Shown piece by piece: positions 26,449-35,555 of a stretch of 64,000 nt of DNA. Within the stretch, counting starts at the first letter, position 1, and each line of letters starts with the position of its first letter. Below the pieces are notes generated by a model. The model did no database searches and was not told the DNA's origin. It saw only the letters and a list, made by a program, of their open reading frames with translations. The DNA comes from an uncultured Bacillota bacterium (lineage in GTDB: Bacteria; Bacillota; Clostridia; Peptostreptococcales; Anaerovoracaceae). A program made the translations under genes and the position numbers. Where the stretch lies: NCBI GenBank assembly GCA_949287095.1, contig CASEFA010000007.1, forward strand, positions 1 to 64,000. The letters are read 5' to 3'.

Positions 26449-28077
26449 TTATTCGATACTCCACTTGTCAACATTGTTTAAAAGGGACCATCCGTGACCG
26501 TGAGGGTGGATTTTCTGCTCTCCTATATCCACGCCGTCTCTCACATAGTAAAGGTGATCCACGTTACAGAGCCAAACCCACGGAACGTCTCCGTCCTGGG
26601 TGACTCCGGTCTCTCCGTCCCACTGAGCTTTCTTCCAGAGCTCCGCCGCCTCGTCCGTATCCGTTGCGGCCATGGCCATATCCATGTACCCGTCCACCGT
26701 CTCGTTTGCATAAGGCGAATATCTGGCGTAACCCAGGTCGGAATTTTCGTCCGTGTGGTACATATTGTAAAGCTCCATAGGGGAATGAGCGCCCCAGCCC
26801 CACACCAGAGGCGTGGACTGGGCTCTGTCGTATGCCGTATCCCAGCCTGCGCTTTCCGTCGTAACCTCTATCCCAAGGTCCTTAAGCTGGGAAGCCACGT
26901 TTTCCGCTATGGCTTGGCGTACCGAATCTCCCGGAGTGAAAAGCAGGGTGAATTCGGCTCTGACGCCGTCCTTTTCCCTTATGCCGTCACCGCCTTTTTT
27001 CCAGCCTGCGGCTTCAAGGAGTTCTTTCGCCTTTTCGGCGTCGAAGGAAACCTCGGAAGCGTCGTTATACCACGGCATTTTGTCGCAGAGGCTGTACGCC
27101 GGACTTCCGTGGCCGCCTAAGGTTTCGTCTATGAGCTTCTCTCTGTCTATTCCGATGTTTATGGCCCGGCGGACGTTAACGTCGGAAAGGAACTCATTGC
27201 CGTATACCACGCCGTCCTCCTCGGAAGGCTCCGCAGCAGGAAGGTTTATGCCTCTGTTGTCTATTGATTCCACCGAGACGATGCCGTAGCCGTCTATAGT
27301 GACTGAGTCCGCATAGGCAGGCGCGGTGTGGGCGACGTCTACCTGTCCGGCCTTTGCCGCAGCGAGAGCTGCGTCCTCATCGGCAAACGGCACGGTGACC
27401 TTCTTTATCTTAACCTCGCCGCCGTAGTAATCGGGATTTGCCTCAAAGATTACCTGCTGGCCTCTGTCCCACTGCTTCATTATATATCTTCCCGAACCTA
27501 TGGGATTTTCGCCGTAATCTTCGCCATAGGCGTGCTCGGGAACTATGCCCGTAACGGCCATGGTGTAAGGCCACGGCGAGTAGGGTCGGATCATGTGGAA
27601 TTCCACCGTGTACTCTCCCGTCGCAACGGCCTCCTTCAGCATCGAAAAGTCCGCCACCGAGCTGGAATCCCGGCAGAGGTTATATGTAAAGGCAACGTCC
27701 CCCGCCGTAAGAGGCTCGCCGTCCGTAAACTTCACGTCGTCTCTTATGGTCACGGTCCAAGTAAGGCCGTCGTCCGACACTCCGTAGTCTGTAGCCAGAT
27801 CTCCCGTCAGGTTCATCTCATCGTCAGTAACCAAAAGGGTGCTCTGTATGAGAGGCTCGTGAACGTGTTCTCCCGCTCCCCATCCCAGGGAAGGGTCAAA
27901 GCCTGCTTCAGGCTCGGAGGTAGTCGGCATTGTTACGATTACGGAATCTGCCGACTTTGTCCCGTCCGTCCCGGCCCGCTCGCCGTCTCCACTGCCGCAG
28001 GACACGGTAAAAACCATGATAAAAAGCAGCATTAAAACAGGAACGACTCTCTTAATCCGTTTCTTCATTTCGCACAT
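26449..28077 (-). CDS. ABC transporter substrate-binding lipoprotein (SBP_bac_5: peptides or nickel)
   Basis: About 542 residues. A lipoprotein signal peptide ends in FTVSCGSG, so the mature protein is anchored outside the membrane. The body shows DPSLGWGAGEHVHEPLIQ, WTVTIRDDVKFTDGEPLTA and VRRAINIGIDREKLID, typical of family 5 binding proteins for oligopeptides, nickel or opines. Cargo cannot be decided; the order SBP-B-C-D-E fits both Nik and Dpp. GGGAGA before ATG 28077 selects this start over a TTG at 28092. Confidence 0.9.
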   Translation of the reverse strand: MCEMKKRIKRVVPVLMLLFIMVFTVSCGSGDGERAGTDGTKSADSVIVTMPTTSEPEAGFDPSLGWGAGEHVHEPLIQSTLLVTDDEMNLTGDLATDYGVSDDGLTWTVTIRDDVKFTDGEPLTAGDVAFTYNLCRDSSSVADFSMLKEAVATGEYTVEFHMIRPYSPWPYTMAVTGIVPEHAYGEDYGENPIGSGRYIMKQWDRGQQVIFEANPDYYGGEVKIKKVTVPFADEDAALAAAKAGQVDVAHTAPAYADSVTIDGYGIVSVESIDNRGINLPAAEPSEEDGVVYGNEFLSDVNVRRAINIGIDREKLIDETLGGHGSPAYSLCDKMPWYNDASEVSFDAEKAKELLEAAGWKKGGDGIREKDGVRAEFTLLFTPGDSVRQAIAENVASQLKDLGIEVTTESAGWDTAYDRAQSTPLVWGWGAHSPMELYNMYHTDENSDLGYARYSPYANETVDGYMDMAMAATDTDEAAELWKKAQWDGETGVTQDGDVPWVWLCNVDHLYYVRDGVDIGEQKIHPHGHGWSLLNNVDKWSIE

Positions 28078-28247
28078 ATTAAATTCTCCCAAAAGAAAAT
28101 TTCCCGGAAAGCTCCGCTGCGTGCGGACTGAAATCAGGAAAGGCTTCGTGCCTTAAGGGCTCTTCACCCGTTTCGATGTAAATGTTTAAGAAAAATGTGA
28201 AGGCCTTCAGACCTTCGTAAAGAAAGTGCGGCTTCGTGCCGCGTGAC
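28078..28247 (-). other. Structured 5' leader of the ABC importer operon
   Basis: About 170 nt separate the promoter from the first gene. On the minus strand it contains four short stems: GCGGCACGAAGCCGC, AAGGTCTGAAGGCCTT, AAGGCACGAAGCCTT and TCCGCACGCAGCGGA. Three share a GCACGAAGC/GCACGCAGC core. I do not recognise a known riboswitch. A short open frame across it reads through the stems and is not convincing. Confidence 0.5.
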
Positions 28248-28253
28248 AAAGTG

Positions 28254-28282
28254 ATTATACACCTTTTGGATAGTACTATCAA
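28254..28282 (-). promoter_or_regulatory. Sigma-A promoter with palindrome for the ABC importer operon
   Basis: TTGATA (28277-28282) and TATAAT (28254-28259) are 17 bp apart on the minus strand. The perfect palindrome GATAGTACTATC (28269-28280) overlaps the -35 and part of the spacer, where a repressor would block RNA polymerase. Confidence 0.75.
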
Positions 28283-28420
28283 TGAAATTTACACAGGAAA
28301 TTTCGGATATTTCATTGTACCATGCGTATTTTTCTGCAGCGCAAATGTAACAGCAGCACATGCAGCAAACAGGAGAACATGGCGCCTTATGCACCACGCT
28401 CTCCGTTTTATTCTCTGTCA

Positions 28421-29869
28421 TTATTTCATTCCGCGGTAGCCGTGCTTTTCTGCGTGGCCAAGCAGATAAAGGAATGCAAAGGCTGGGATACGTATCAGAT
28501 CTTTTCCGCTCTTCGTATTGTGAACGCCAAAATCATCGGCAGTTTTAGTCACCACGATAGAGGCCGCAGCCTCACCGCTCAACTCCACAATTGCAGAATT
28601 ATCCGGAATAGGAGCACCCTCACGATACTTGACTTCAATGAGGATGTTCTTGGAATTGGAGTATTCCACCACAACATCGATTTCCTTCCCCCGCTTACCT
28701 CCGCGATAGTATCCCACCGATGCAGCCTGCTGATAATAAAATGCAGCTACGTGCTTGTAAACAGCGGTCTCCACAACTTTACCCATCTCTACCGGGTCAC
28801 TCAGCATGGAATCATCCATCAAAACCGCATTGCGTATAGCCGCATCGGCAATATAAATCTTGGGGCTGGCTTTCAGGACTTTTTTCCCTGCCATATTGAC
28901 GGGCCAGCTCTGATAAATCAGGTTGGCGCTTTCCAAATAGTCAATGTAATTTTCGACAGTGGGCCTGGAAACACCATTCAGCTCCTTCGCAATAGCTTCG
29001 ATAGAAACGATCTCAGAAGAAACATTGCATAGATAGAGGAATATACGCTCCAACTCTGTGGCATTTCGAATCTTATAAAGGGATGGCAAATCCCGCTTGA
29101 GTACTTTGTCCACCACATCCTCCCGCATAATCTGCTGGGCCAGTATGTCATTGTCGGCCAGGGCCAGTTCGGGGAATCCCCCCACTTGCAGATAGCGGTT
29201 AAAGTGGTTCTGCACCTTGGAAAGCTGTAGCATGATCTGGGTGCGTTCCTGCTGTGTCTTATGCAGAAGCGGTGTGATCTTCAAGTCATCCGGCAGATTG
29301 GGGCGATCCACATCCAGCAGTTCACAATATTCATAGAAAGACAGTGTGGGAACCTGGATAGCCGACCACCGCCCGGCGCCGCTCTCCTGGCTCCCCTTGA
29401 TCAAAACCGGGCTGGCCGATCCGGTGGCCACCACCTTGGTGTCCGGCTGCATGTCGTAGATCGCCTTCAGCCATTTATCCCAATCCTGCGCGTACTGAAT
29501 CTCGTCAAAAAAGTAGTAGACATCCTGCTCCGGATAGATGTTTTCGTGGTAGCACTCCAGGATCTCATTCATAGCGCTCAGTTTCAGCATGGGATGATCC
29601 ATGGAGATAAAGACAATCTTCTGAGGCGGTACGCCGTTTTGGAGCAGAGCCTCGATCATCTGGTACTGTATGGTGGTCTTTCCCACGCGCCTTGCACCGG
29701 TTAAGACGACTGTACGCCGGATGTCCGCCTGATTCAGACGCTTCATTGCCTCGTAAAAGGCGAACCGCTTATAGGTTTTGGAAAGTTTGGGATTTACGAC
29801 TCCTGTTTTCCACCAGGGGTTATAGGAAATCAGTACTTTCAACAGGCCTTCCTTGCTGATTATAGCCAT
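28421..29869 (-). CDS. AAA ATPase with DUF4143 C-terminal domain
   Basis: 482 residues. The N-terminal AAA_14 domain has Walker A LTGARRVGKTT, Walker B YFFDEIQYAQDWDKWL and a sensor region VVATGSASPVLIKGS. The C-terminal DUF4143 domain has a PD-(D/E)XK-like patch, KEIDVVVEYSNSKNILIEVKY. These proteins are common, poorly characterised and often scattered by transfer. Codon choice and base composition look less GC-rich than in the neighbours (impression, not counted). ATG 29869 follows AGGAGGTGG. It stands alone between two unrelated operons. Confidence 0.88.
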   Translation of the reverse strand: MAIISKEGLLKVLISYNPWWKTGVVNPKLSKTYKRFAFYEAMKRLNQADIRRTVVLTGARRVGKTTIQYQMIEALLQNGVPPQKIVFISMDHPMLKLSAMNEILECYHENIYPEQDVYYFFDEIQYAQDWDKWLKAIYDMQPDTKVVATGSASPVLIKGSQESGAGRWSAIQVPTLSFYEYCELLDVDRPNLPDDLKITPLLHKTQQERTQIMLQLSKVQNHFNRYLQVGGFPELALADNDILAQQIMREDVVDKVLKRDLPSLYKIRNATELERIFLYLCNVSSEIVSIEAIAKELNGVSRPTVENYIDYLESANLIYQSWPVNMAGKKVLKASPKIYIADAAIRNAVLMDDSMLSDPVEMGKVVETAVYKHVAAFYYQQAASVGYYRGGKRGKEIDVVVEYSNSKNILIEVKYREGAPIPDNSAIVELSGEAAASIVVTKTADDFGVHNTKSGKDLIRIPAFAFLYLLGHAEKHGYRGMK

Positions 29870-29890
29870 ACGACCACCTCCTTTTACCAC

Positions 29891-29919
29891 ATAGTAGCAT
29901 TAACTTTAACCTTTGTCAA
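29891..29919 (-). promoter_or_regulatory. Sigma-A promoter of the DUF4143 ATPase
   Basis: TTGACA (29914-29919) and TACTAT (29891-29896) are on the minus strand with a 17-bp spacer. The start codon is about 20 bp downstream of the -10, so the leader is very short. Confidence 0.75.
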
Positions 29920-29949
29920 CAATTATTATAAGTATACTTGCAATAATTG
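29920..29949. promoter_or_regulatory. Interrupted palindrome upstream of the DUF4143 ATPase promoter
   Basis: CAATTATT and AATAATTG arms flank a perfect AAGTATACTT core, directly upstream of the -35. It could bind a dimeric regulator; no candidate is linked. Confidence 0.45.
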
Positions 29950-30015
29950 CTACCGATGTTGGTAATTATATTCCCTATAATATACAACTCCGCGGGAGTA
30001 AGGAGGATTACACAA

Positions 30016-30093
30016 ATGATACGTCGTACTCCTGAAAATCAAGACATATTGTTTTTCACCCCTGCCAATGATATAATTTTCTTGCGTCTTTAA
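30016..30093 (+). CDS. Possible 25-codon leader ORF before the RND gene
   Basis: An ATG seven bases after AGGAGG opens a frame MIRRTPENQDILFFTPANDI plus five codons, ending TAA. The ribosome binding site is better than that of the RND gene itself. However, the best promoter for the RND gene lies inside this frame, so the peptide may not be made. No similarity is recognised. Confidence 0.25.
   Translation: MIRRTPENQDILFFTPANDIIFLRL
30049..30077 (+). promoter_or_regulatory. Candidate sigma-A promoter for the RND gene
   Basis: TTGTTT (30049-30054) and TATAAT (30072-30077) with a 17-bp spacer, about 55 bp before the RND start codon. Confidence 0.55.
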
Positions 30094-30132
30094 AGTATTT
30101 CTAATGGAATAATGACCGGAGTGTAAGACTAA

Positions 30133-33100
30133 ATGTTACCTAAATTCAGCGTCAGAAAACCCTATACCGTCTTTGTTGCGGTAATCGTCGTAATCATGTT
30201 CGGAGTCGTGTCCTTTACAAGGATGGTTCCGGACCTTTTCCCTAAAATCGAACTGCCTTATGTGGCCGTAATAACCACATACCCCGGCGCATCGCCTCAG
30301 ACCGTTGAAAGCGAGGTTACGGCGCCTTTGGAGCAGCAGCTTTCCACCCTTGAGAATCTTAAATCCGTAACTTCCACGTCGTCTGGAAGCTCGTCGCTCA
30401 TTTTCCTCGAATTTGAGCAGGACACGGAGCTTGACACCGTATCCGTGGACATAAGAGACAAGGCGGCTCTCGTCTCAGGCTCCTGGGACGATGCCATATC
30501 GAGCCCCGTCATAATGAAGATAAATCCGTCCATGATTCCGGTGAACGTGTCGGCGGTTTCGGTCAAAGGCAGCGACATCAGCGAAACCTCACGGCTTCTC
30601 GACGAAGAGATTCTGAGAAAGCTTGAAGGTACCGACGGAGTCGCTTCGGTAACCTCGGCAGGCATGATAGAAAACTCCGTAAGGATCACTGTTTCGGACG
30701 AAAAGGTGAACGCCGTAAACGAGAAGATAACCGGCGCCGTTTCGGGAAGCCTTGCCGATGCCGAGGGCACTATAAATAAACAGCTTGCCGACGCGGAAAA
30801 GAGCCTTGCAGCATTGGAGGCGGGAAAGGAGCAGATAAAAAGTTCCCAGGATACGCTAGCCGAAAACAAAGACAGCATCACCGGGCTTCTAACCTCCCTG
30901 AAAACCCTCACCACGTCTAAAGAAGGTCTTGAGGCCGCAAACGGCGCAATCTACGATTCAATAGCGGCGGCAATGCCCGGAGCTTCCGAGGAGGTCATAG
31001 AGGCTGCCGCCATGAAAAACGAAACCTATGCCGAAAATGCCGCTTCCATCGCAAAGGCTGAAAGCGCAATATCAGCCGTTCTCAATCAGGTAAAGCCTAT
31101 ACGCTCAGTCTTTGAGGGACTGGGAATAGACGTAAGCACGCTGGGAACTCTTGACGGCGTGACAAAGGCTGAAGAAACCTTAAATATCTCCCTTCAGAAG
31201 CAGGAGAACAGTCTCAACAACGCCATGGCTGAGGCGGCGGGCAGCGAGGCCCTTCTCAAGGCCGCAAACATGCAGCTCGAAAGCTCTCTTGCCCAGCTTG
31301 ACTCTCAGGGCGCTTCGGCGGCGGAAAGCGCCTCTTCGGTATCGTCCTACCTTACCGTCTCCGGAATTTCCCAGCTCATCACCGCTCAGAACTTCCAGAT
31401 GCCGGCTGGCTACGTCTCCGATGACGGAAAGGACGTGCTGGTCACCGTAGGCGATATGCTTGACTCGGTGGACGCCCTTGAAAATCTGGTCATACTCAAC
31501 ATGGGCATAGACGGGGTGGATCCGGTGAAGCTTTCCGACGTCGCCGACATAGAATACATAGCGACGGGTACCGATAACTACGCCAAGATAAACGACGAGG
31601 ACGGCATCATGCTGGTTTTCAGCAAACAGTCCGACTACGCCACGGCAGAGGTTTCGGAGAACATAAAGGCCCGCTTTGACGAGCTTGAGAAAGAATACGA
31701 CGGGCTGTCCTTTTCCGTGCTTTCCGATCAGGGCGACTACATCGACATGGCCATCTCGTCTGTGTTAAACAGCCTCGTTACCGGAGGAATACTCGCAATC
31801 ATCGTGCTGTTCATATTCCTGCGGGATATGAAGCCGACCCTTATAACGGCGGTCAGCATCCCTATAAGCATAACCTTTGCCATAGTTTTGATGTACTTCT
31901 CAGGAATACAGCTTAACATCATATCCCTCGCCGGCCTTTCGGTGGGCATAGGTATGCTGGTGGACAACTCCATCGTCGTAATAGAAAACATATACAGACT
32001 GAGAAGCCACGGCTGCTCCAGAAAAGAAGCCGCCATCAAAGGCGCCGCAGGCGTTTCGGCGGCCATCACCGCCTCCACCCTTACGACCATCTGCGTGTTT
32101 GCGCCTATCGTGTTCGTGGAGGGCCTTACAAAAGTCATATTCAAAGATATGGCCTTAACCGTGACATATTCTCTGGTCGCAAGCCTTCTGGTGGCTCTCA
32201 CGGTGGTTCCGGCCCTGGGTCAGCTGACTTTGAGAAATATACGCGAAAACTCCCTGCTTGGTGAAAACAGCAGATTCATAGCCGGGTACAAAAGCTTCAT
32301 GGAGAAGGTCCTTCACAGAAAGGCCGTAGTCATCGGGATTACCCTGATTCTTCTCGCAGCCACCTGCGCGGGAGCTTTGAGCCGCGGATTCGAGTATATG
32401 CCTGCAATGGCTCTGCCGCAGATTTCCGCCACCGTGGAGCTTGACGAAAAAACTGACAGAGAGGACGCCTTTGAATTCTACGACGAGATTGCATCAGCCG
32501 TTTCCGAAGTTGACGGCGTGAACACCGTAGGGGCGATGCTCTCATCGTCCATGTCCCTTATGAGCGCCGGTTCCTCATCGGGCTCCGATTACACCTCCGC
32601 CATGTTCTACATACTCATGGACGAGGACAAACTGGACAACGGAAAAGATGTTGAAGAGATAATCTACACCCTTTGTGAAGAAGAAGGAGCGGAGAGCACG
32701 GCCTCGTCTACCATGGATATGAACCAGCTCATGGGCTCGTCGGGCATCACCATAAACGTGACGGCAGACGACCTTGACGACCTTAGAGACGCAGCCGTCT
32801 CCATTCAAGACGAGCTTTCGACCATAGAGGGCCTCTCCGATGTATCCGACGTAAATGAAGATTCCACGGATCAGATTATCGTGACCGTGGACCGCAACAA
32901 AGCCATGGCCTCGGGGCTTACGGTGGCTCAGGTATACTCTGCCATAAGCGAGAAGCTTTCAGACGGAACGGCCGCAACGTCAATCACCTATAACGGAAAG
33001 GATACTGACGTAACGGTTACCGCAAAAGATGAAGCCCTCACTGCGGACACCCTTTCTGACCTTGCCATAGACTCCGCCCAGCGCTCCGGTGATTCCGTGA

Positions 33101-33816
33101 AGCTTTCGGACATAGCTTCCGTCGAAAGGTCCAGAACTCTCGATACCATATCGCGGCTTAACCAGAACAGAACCCTTACCGTCAGCGCCGCCGTAGACGA
33201 TGGCTACAACGTGACAAAGCAGACTGCTCTGGCTCAGGATGCCGTAGACGCTTTGGAGCTTCCTGACGGAGTTCAGGTTGAATTTGCAGGCGAAAACGAG
33301 CAGATCATGGACGCGCTGAATCAGCTCCTGCTCATGCTGATTCTGGCAGTCGTACTCATATATCTGGTTATGGTGGCTCAGTTCCAGTCCCTGCTTTCAC
33401 CGTTTATAGTGATGTTCACCGTGCCTCTTGCGGTAACAGGAGCCATGGCGGCCCTTCTCATTACGGGAAACACAGTCAGCGTGGTGGCCATGGTCGGAAT
33501 AATAATGCTCATGGGCGTAATCGTAAACAACGCCATAGTTCTCATAGACTACATAAACCAGCGCCGGGCCGAGGGCGTTCCTAAGCGGGAAGCCATCATA
33601 AGCGCCGGAGCCGTGAGAATGCGGCCGGTTCTCATGACCGCCATCACCACCATTCTCGGCCTTTTCCCTATGGCAGTCGGCATGGGACAGGGCGCCGAGA
33701 TGATAAAGCCCGTAGCCATAGTCTGCATCGGCGGACTCATCTACGGAACATTTATGACACTTATTGTTATTCCGGTAATGTATGACATTCTCGGAAAGAA
33801 GGATATTCAGGAGTGA
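30133..33816 (+). CDS. RND-family efflux transporter with coiled-coil insertion
   Basis: 1227 residues, a proton-driven exporter of the HAE1/AcrB-like branch. Helix 1 is near residues 13-30. The helix-4 proton-relay signature is SVGIGMLVDNSIVVIENIYR, and the repeat in the second half reads MGVIVNNAIVLIDYINQRR. The first periplasmic loop has an extra stretch at about residues 190-400, rich in Ala/Glu/Lys/Ser (DAEKSLAALEAGKEQIK) and predicted to be coiled coil. AcrB lacks this, but it is seen in Gram-positive RND proteins. No membrane-fusion protein gene is adjacent. An acetyltransferase follows. Confidence 0.9.
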   Translation: MLPKFSVRKPYTVFVAVIVVIMFGVVSFTRMVPDLFPKIELPYVAVITTYPGASPQTVESEVTAPLEQQLSTLENLKSVTSTSSGSSSLIFLEFEQDTELDTVSVDIRDKAALVSGSWDDAISSPVIMKINPSMIPVNVSAVSVKGSDISETSRLLDEEILRKLEGTDGVASVTSAGMIENSVRITVSDEKVNAVNEKITGAVSGSLADAEGTINKQLADAEKSLAALEAGKEQIKSSQDTLAENKDSITGLLTSLKTLTTSKEGLEAANGAIYDSIAAAMPGASEEVIEAAAMKNETYAENAASIAKAESAISAVLNQVKPIRSVFEGLGIDVSTLGTLDGVTKAEETLNISLQKQENSLNNAMAEAAGSEALLKAANMQLESSLAQLDSQGASAAESASSVSSYLTVSGISQLITAQNFQMPAGYVSDDGKDVLVTVGDMLDSVDALENLVILNMGIDGVDPVKLSDVADIEYIATGTDNYAKINDEDGIMLVFSKQSDYATAEVSENIKARFDELEKEYDGLSFSVLSDQGDYIDMAISSVLNSLVTGGILAIIVLFIFLRDMKPTLITAVSIPISITFAIVLMYFSGIQLNIISLAGLSVGIGMLVDNSIVVIENIYRLRSHGCSRKEAAIKGAAGVSAAITASTLTTICVFAPIVFVEGLTKVIFKDMALTVTYSLVASLLVALTVVPALGQLTLRNIRENSLLGENSRFIAGYKSFMEKVLHRKAVVIGITLILLAATCAGALSRGFEYMPAMALPQISATVELDEKTDREDAFEFYDEIASAVSEVDGVNTVGAMLSSSMSLMSAGSSSGSDYTSAMFYILMDEDKLDNGKDVEEIIYTLCEEEGAESTASSTMDMNQLMGSSGITINVTADDLDDLRDAAVSIQDELSTIEGLSDVSDVNEDSTDQIIVTVDRNKAMASGLTVAQVYSAISEKLSDGTAATSITYNGKDTDVTVTAKDEALTADTLSDLAIDSAQRSGDSVKLSDIASVERSRTLDTISRLNQNRTLTVSAAVDDGYNVTKQTALAQDAVDALELPDGVQVEFAGENEQIMDALNQLLLMLILAVVLIYLVMVAQFQSLLSPFIVMFTVPLAVTGAMAALLITGNTVSVVAMVGIIMLMGVIVNNAIVLIDYINQRRAEGVPKREAIISAGAVRMRPVLMTAITTILGLFPMAVGMGQGAEMIKPVAIVCIGGLIYGTFMTLIVIPVMYDILGKKDIQE

Positions 33817-33821
33817 TTGTC

Positions 33822-34463
33822 ATGAAAGAAGAAGAAAAGATTTTTGCAGGATACATGTTCGACCCCAGAAAGCAGGAGCTTAAGGACATTAAGCACAAGG
33901 CCCACGAGGCGTGCAGGCAGTTTAACGCCATGGATGAGTACAACCCTGACAGAAGCCGCATCATCGGAGATATACTGGGCGGCAAAGGCAGCGTCTACTA
34001 CTTTCAGGGTCCGGTTCAGATAAACTACGGCTGCCACACATTCATAGGCGAAAACTTCTTCGCCAACTTCAACCTGACCGTAATGGACGATGCCCGGATT
34101 TACATAGGCGACAACGTCTGCTTCGGTCCCAATGTTTCCCTTATGGCAACGTCTCATCCTCTCATCTCTCAGGAACGGATGGGCCTTGATGAGGAAGGAA
34201 AGACCACCATGGCCGAATACGCCGAGGAGATTCACATAGGAAACAACGTGTGGATTGCCTGCAACGCCGTAGTAATAGGCGGCGTCACCATCGGAGACGA
34301 CGTAGTCATAGGCGCCGGAAGCGTGGTTACAAAGGACATCCCTTCAGGATATCTGGCCTACGGAAACCCTTGCAGACCCGTGCGCAGGATAACGGAGGCG
34401 GATTCCATGAAACATCTTATACTACCCGAGGATACGGAACATTTTACGTATAATTTCAGGTAA
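33822..34463 (+). CDS. Sugar O-acetyltransferase (maltose/galactoside acetyltransferase family)
   Basis: 213 residues. An N-terminal maltose-acetyltransferase domain is followed by a hexapeptide left-handed beta-helix ending in GNNVWIACNAVVIGGVTIGD and GAGSVVTKDIPSGYLAYGNP. The catalytic His is in MATSHPL. It transfers acetyl from acetyl-CoA to sugars or other acceptors in the cytoplasm. AGGAG sits 8 bp before ATG 33822; a GTG at 33813 overlaps the RND stop and is less well placed. Confidence 0.88.
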   Translation: MKEEEKIFAGYMFDPRKQELKDIKHKAHEACRQFNAMDEYNPDRSRIIGDILGGKGSVYYFQGPVQINYGCHTFIGENFFANFNLTVMDDARIYIGDNVCFGPNVSLMATSHPLISQERMGLDEEGKTTMAEYAEEIHIGNNVWIACNAVVIGGVTIGDDVVIGAGSVVTKDIPSGYLAYGNPCRPVRRITEADSMKHLILPEDTEHFTYNFR

Positions 34464-34466
34464 CCG

Positions 34467-34495
34467 AAAAGCCCGGACGTTTAATCCGGGCTTTT
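34467..34495. terminator. Bidirectional terminator between converging genes
   Basis: AAAAGCCCGGA and TCCGGGCTTTT form an 11-bp stem with loop CGTTTAA, flanked by A and T tracts. It ends the acetyltransferase transcript and the minus-strand UROD transcript. Confidence 0.85.
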
Positions 34496-34505
34496 ACCAT
34501 TTCCA

Positions 34506-35534
34506 TTATTTCCATCTTCCTGGCACACCGTATTTTTCAGCCGCCATTCTGACCGCAAAAAAGTTTTCCAGAGGAGTATCTTCATATATCGTACATCCGG
34601 GACCCAGCATAAAACCTCTGTACCCGGCGCCTTTTATGGCTTCTCTTACATGAGTGTACAGGGTATGATAATCCACTCTGTTCAGATATGCTTCTTCATT
34701 GATTCCTCCGATGAGGCACTTGTCCGTCATATTTCTCGCTTCGGCGAGAGACGGTCCGACCCACCTGTCGTGCCAGTTTATTCCCTGCACGGGATATTCC
34801 GAGAGTCTTTTGAACATGGACTTTTCAACTTCCTGTGTAAAGCTGTGTATATGCACTATGTTAAACCAGCTCCTGCTGTCCATCGCATCGAACACTTCCA
34901 TATCGTAACGCTGCCCGAATTCATCGTAAGTCTCATCGTCCATAAATTTGTAGTTGGCCAGCTGACTTGCAAAGAAGAATCCGTCCACACCTCTGTCAAG
35001 GTTCTCCTTTATAAACTCGGCCGTGGTTTCCGTTACCTGCCTGAGCGCGCGATGAACCAGCTCCGGTTTTTTCTCCATGTACTTCTTAAGAGTGTCCCAT
35101 CCGACCAGCTTAAACAAATTCGTCAGCGGGCTGAATACAGTATGTATAACGGGAGCTTCGTCGCCGTCATCCCTCATACGCTTTATCATTTTCTCGGCGT
35201 AATCAAGCTGTTTGCGATATACACCCTTTGTCACATCGATAGGTACGATTTTCTCCCAGTCATCATCAGATTTAATGAATTCCTCATCTACCTTTGCCCA
35301 CTGGTCGGGAAGATTGAACTTTTTGATTTTAACACCGTAATCCTCTACGGCGTAAAGGCCGTAAGGCATCAGTTTCACAAAGTCTATATCCATCTCGCTG
35401 TAAAAGACGTAGTGAGCATCGACAAGCGCATCCACATCCTGATCTACAGGGGTGAAATGCGGCCATAGGCCTATGGGCACTCTGTCAGGCTCTTCCTTTG
35501 CAAGAGCAGCCTTTACACGTTCTGTCTTTGTCAT
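34506..35534 (-). CDS. Uroporphyrinogen decarboxylase-family (UROD/MtaA-like) protein
   Basis: 342 residues with a TIM-barrel UROD fold: MTKTERVKAALAKEEPDRVP at the start, GVDGFFFASQLANY in the middle and GGINEEAY near the end. True UROD-D is unlikely because haem genes are absent and the N-terminal RFxPVWxMRQ signature of HemE is missing. Relatives include corrinoid methyltransferases and proteins of unknown role. GGAGG lies 9 bp before ATG 35534; a GTG two codons earlier is too close. It follows the YfcC carrier by 21 bp. Confidence 0.82.
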   Translation of the reverse strand: MTKTERVKAALAKEEPDRVPIGLWPHFTPVDQDVDALVDAHYVFYSEMDIDFVKLMPYGLYAVEDYGVKIKKFNLPDQWAKVDEEFIKSDDDWEKIVPIDVTKGVYRKQLDYAEKMIKRMRDDGDEAPVIHTVFSPLTNLFKLVGWDTLKKYMEKKPELVHRALRQVTETTAEFIKENLDRGVDGFFFASQLANYKFMDDETYDEFGQRYDMEVFDAMDSRSWFNIVHIHSFTQEVEKSMFKRLSEYPVQGINWHDRWVGPSLAEARNMTDKCLIGGINEEAYLNRVDYHTLYTHVREAIKGAGYRGFMLGPGCTIYEDTPLENFFAVRMAAEKYGVPGRWK

Positions 35535-35555
35535 TTCCACATACCTCCAAACAGT

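Noticed and set aside
28079-28282. 67-codon frame upstream of the ABC binding protein
   Set aside because: It starts inside the promoter -35 and reads through the leader stems; no homology is recognised.
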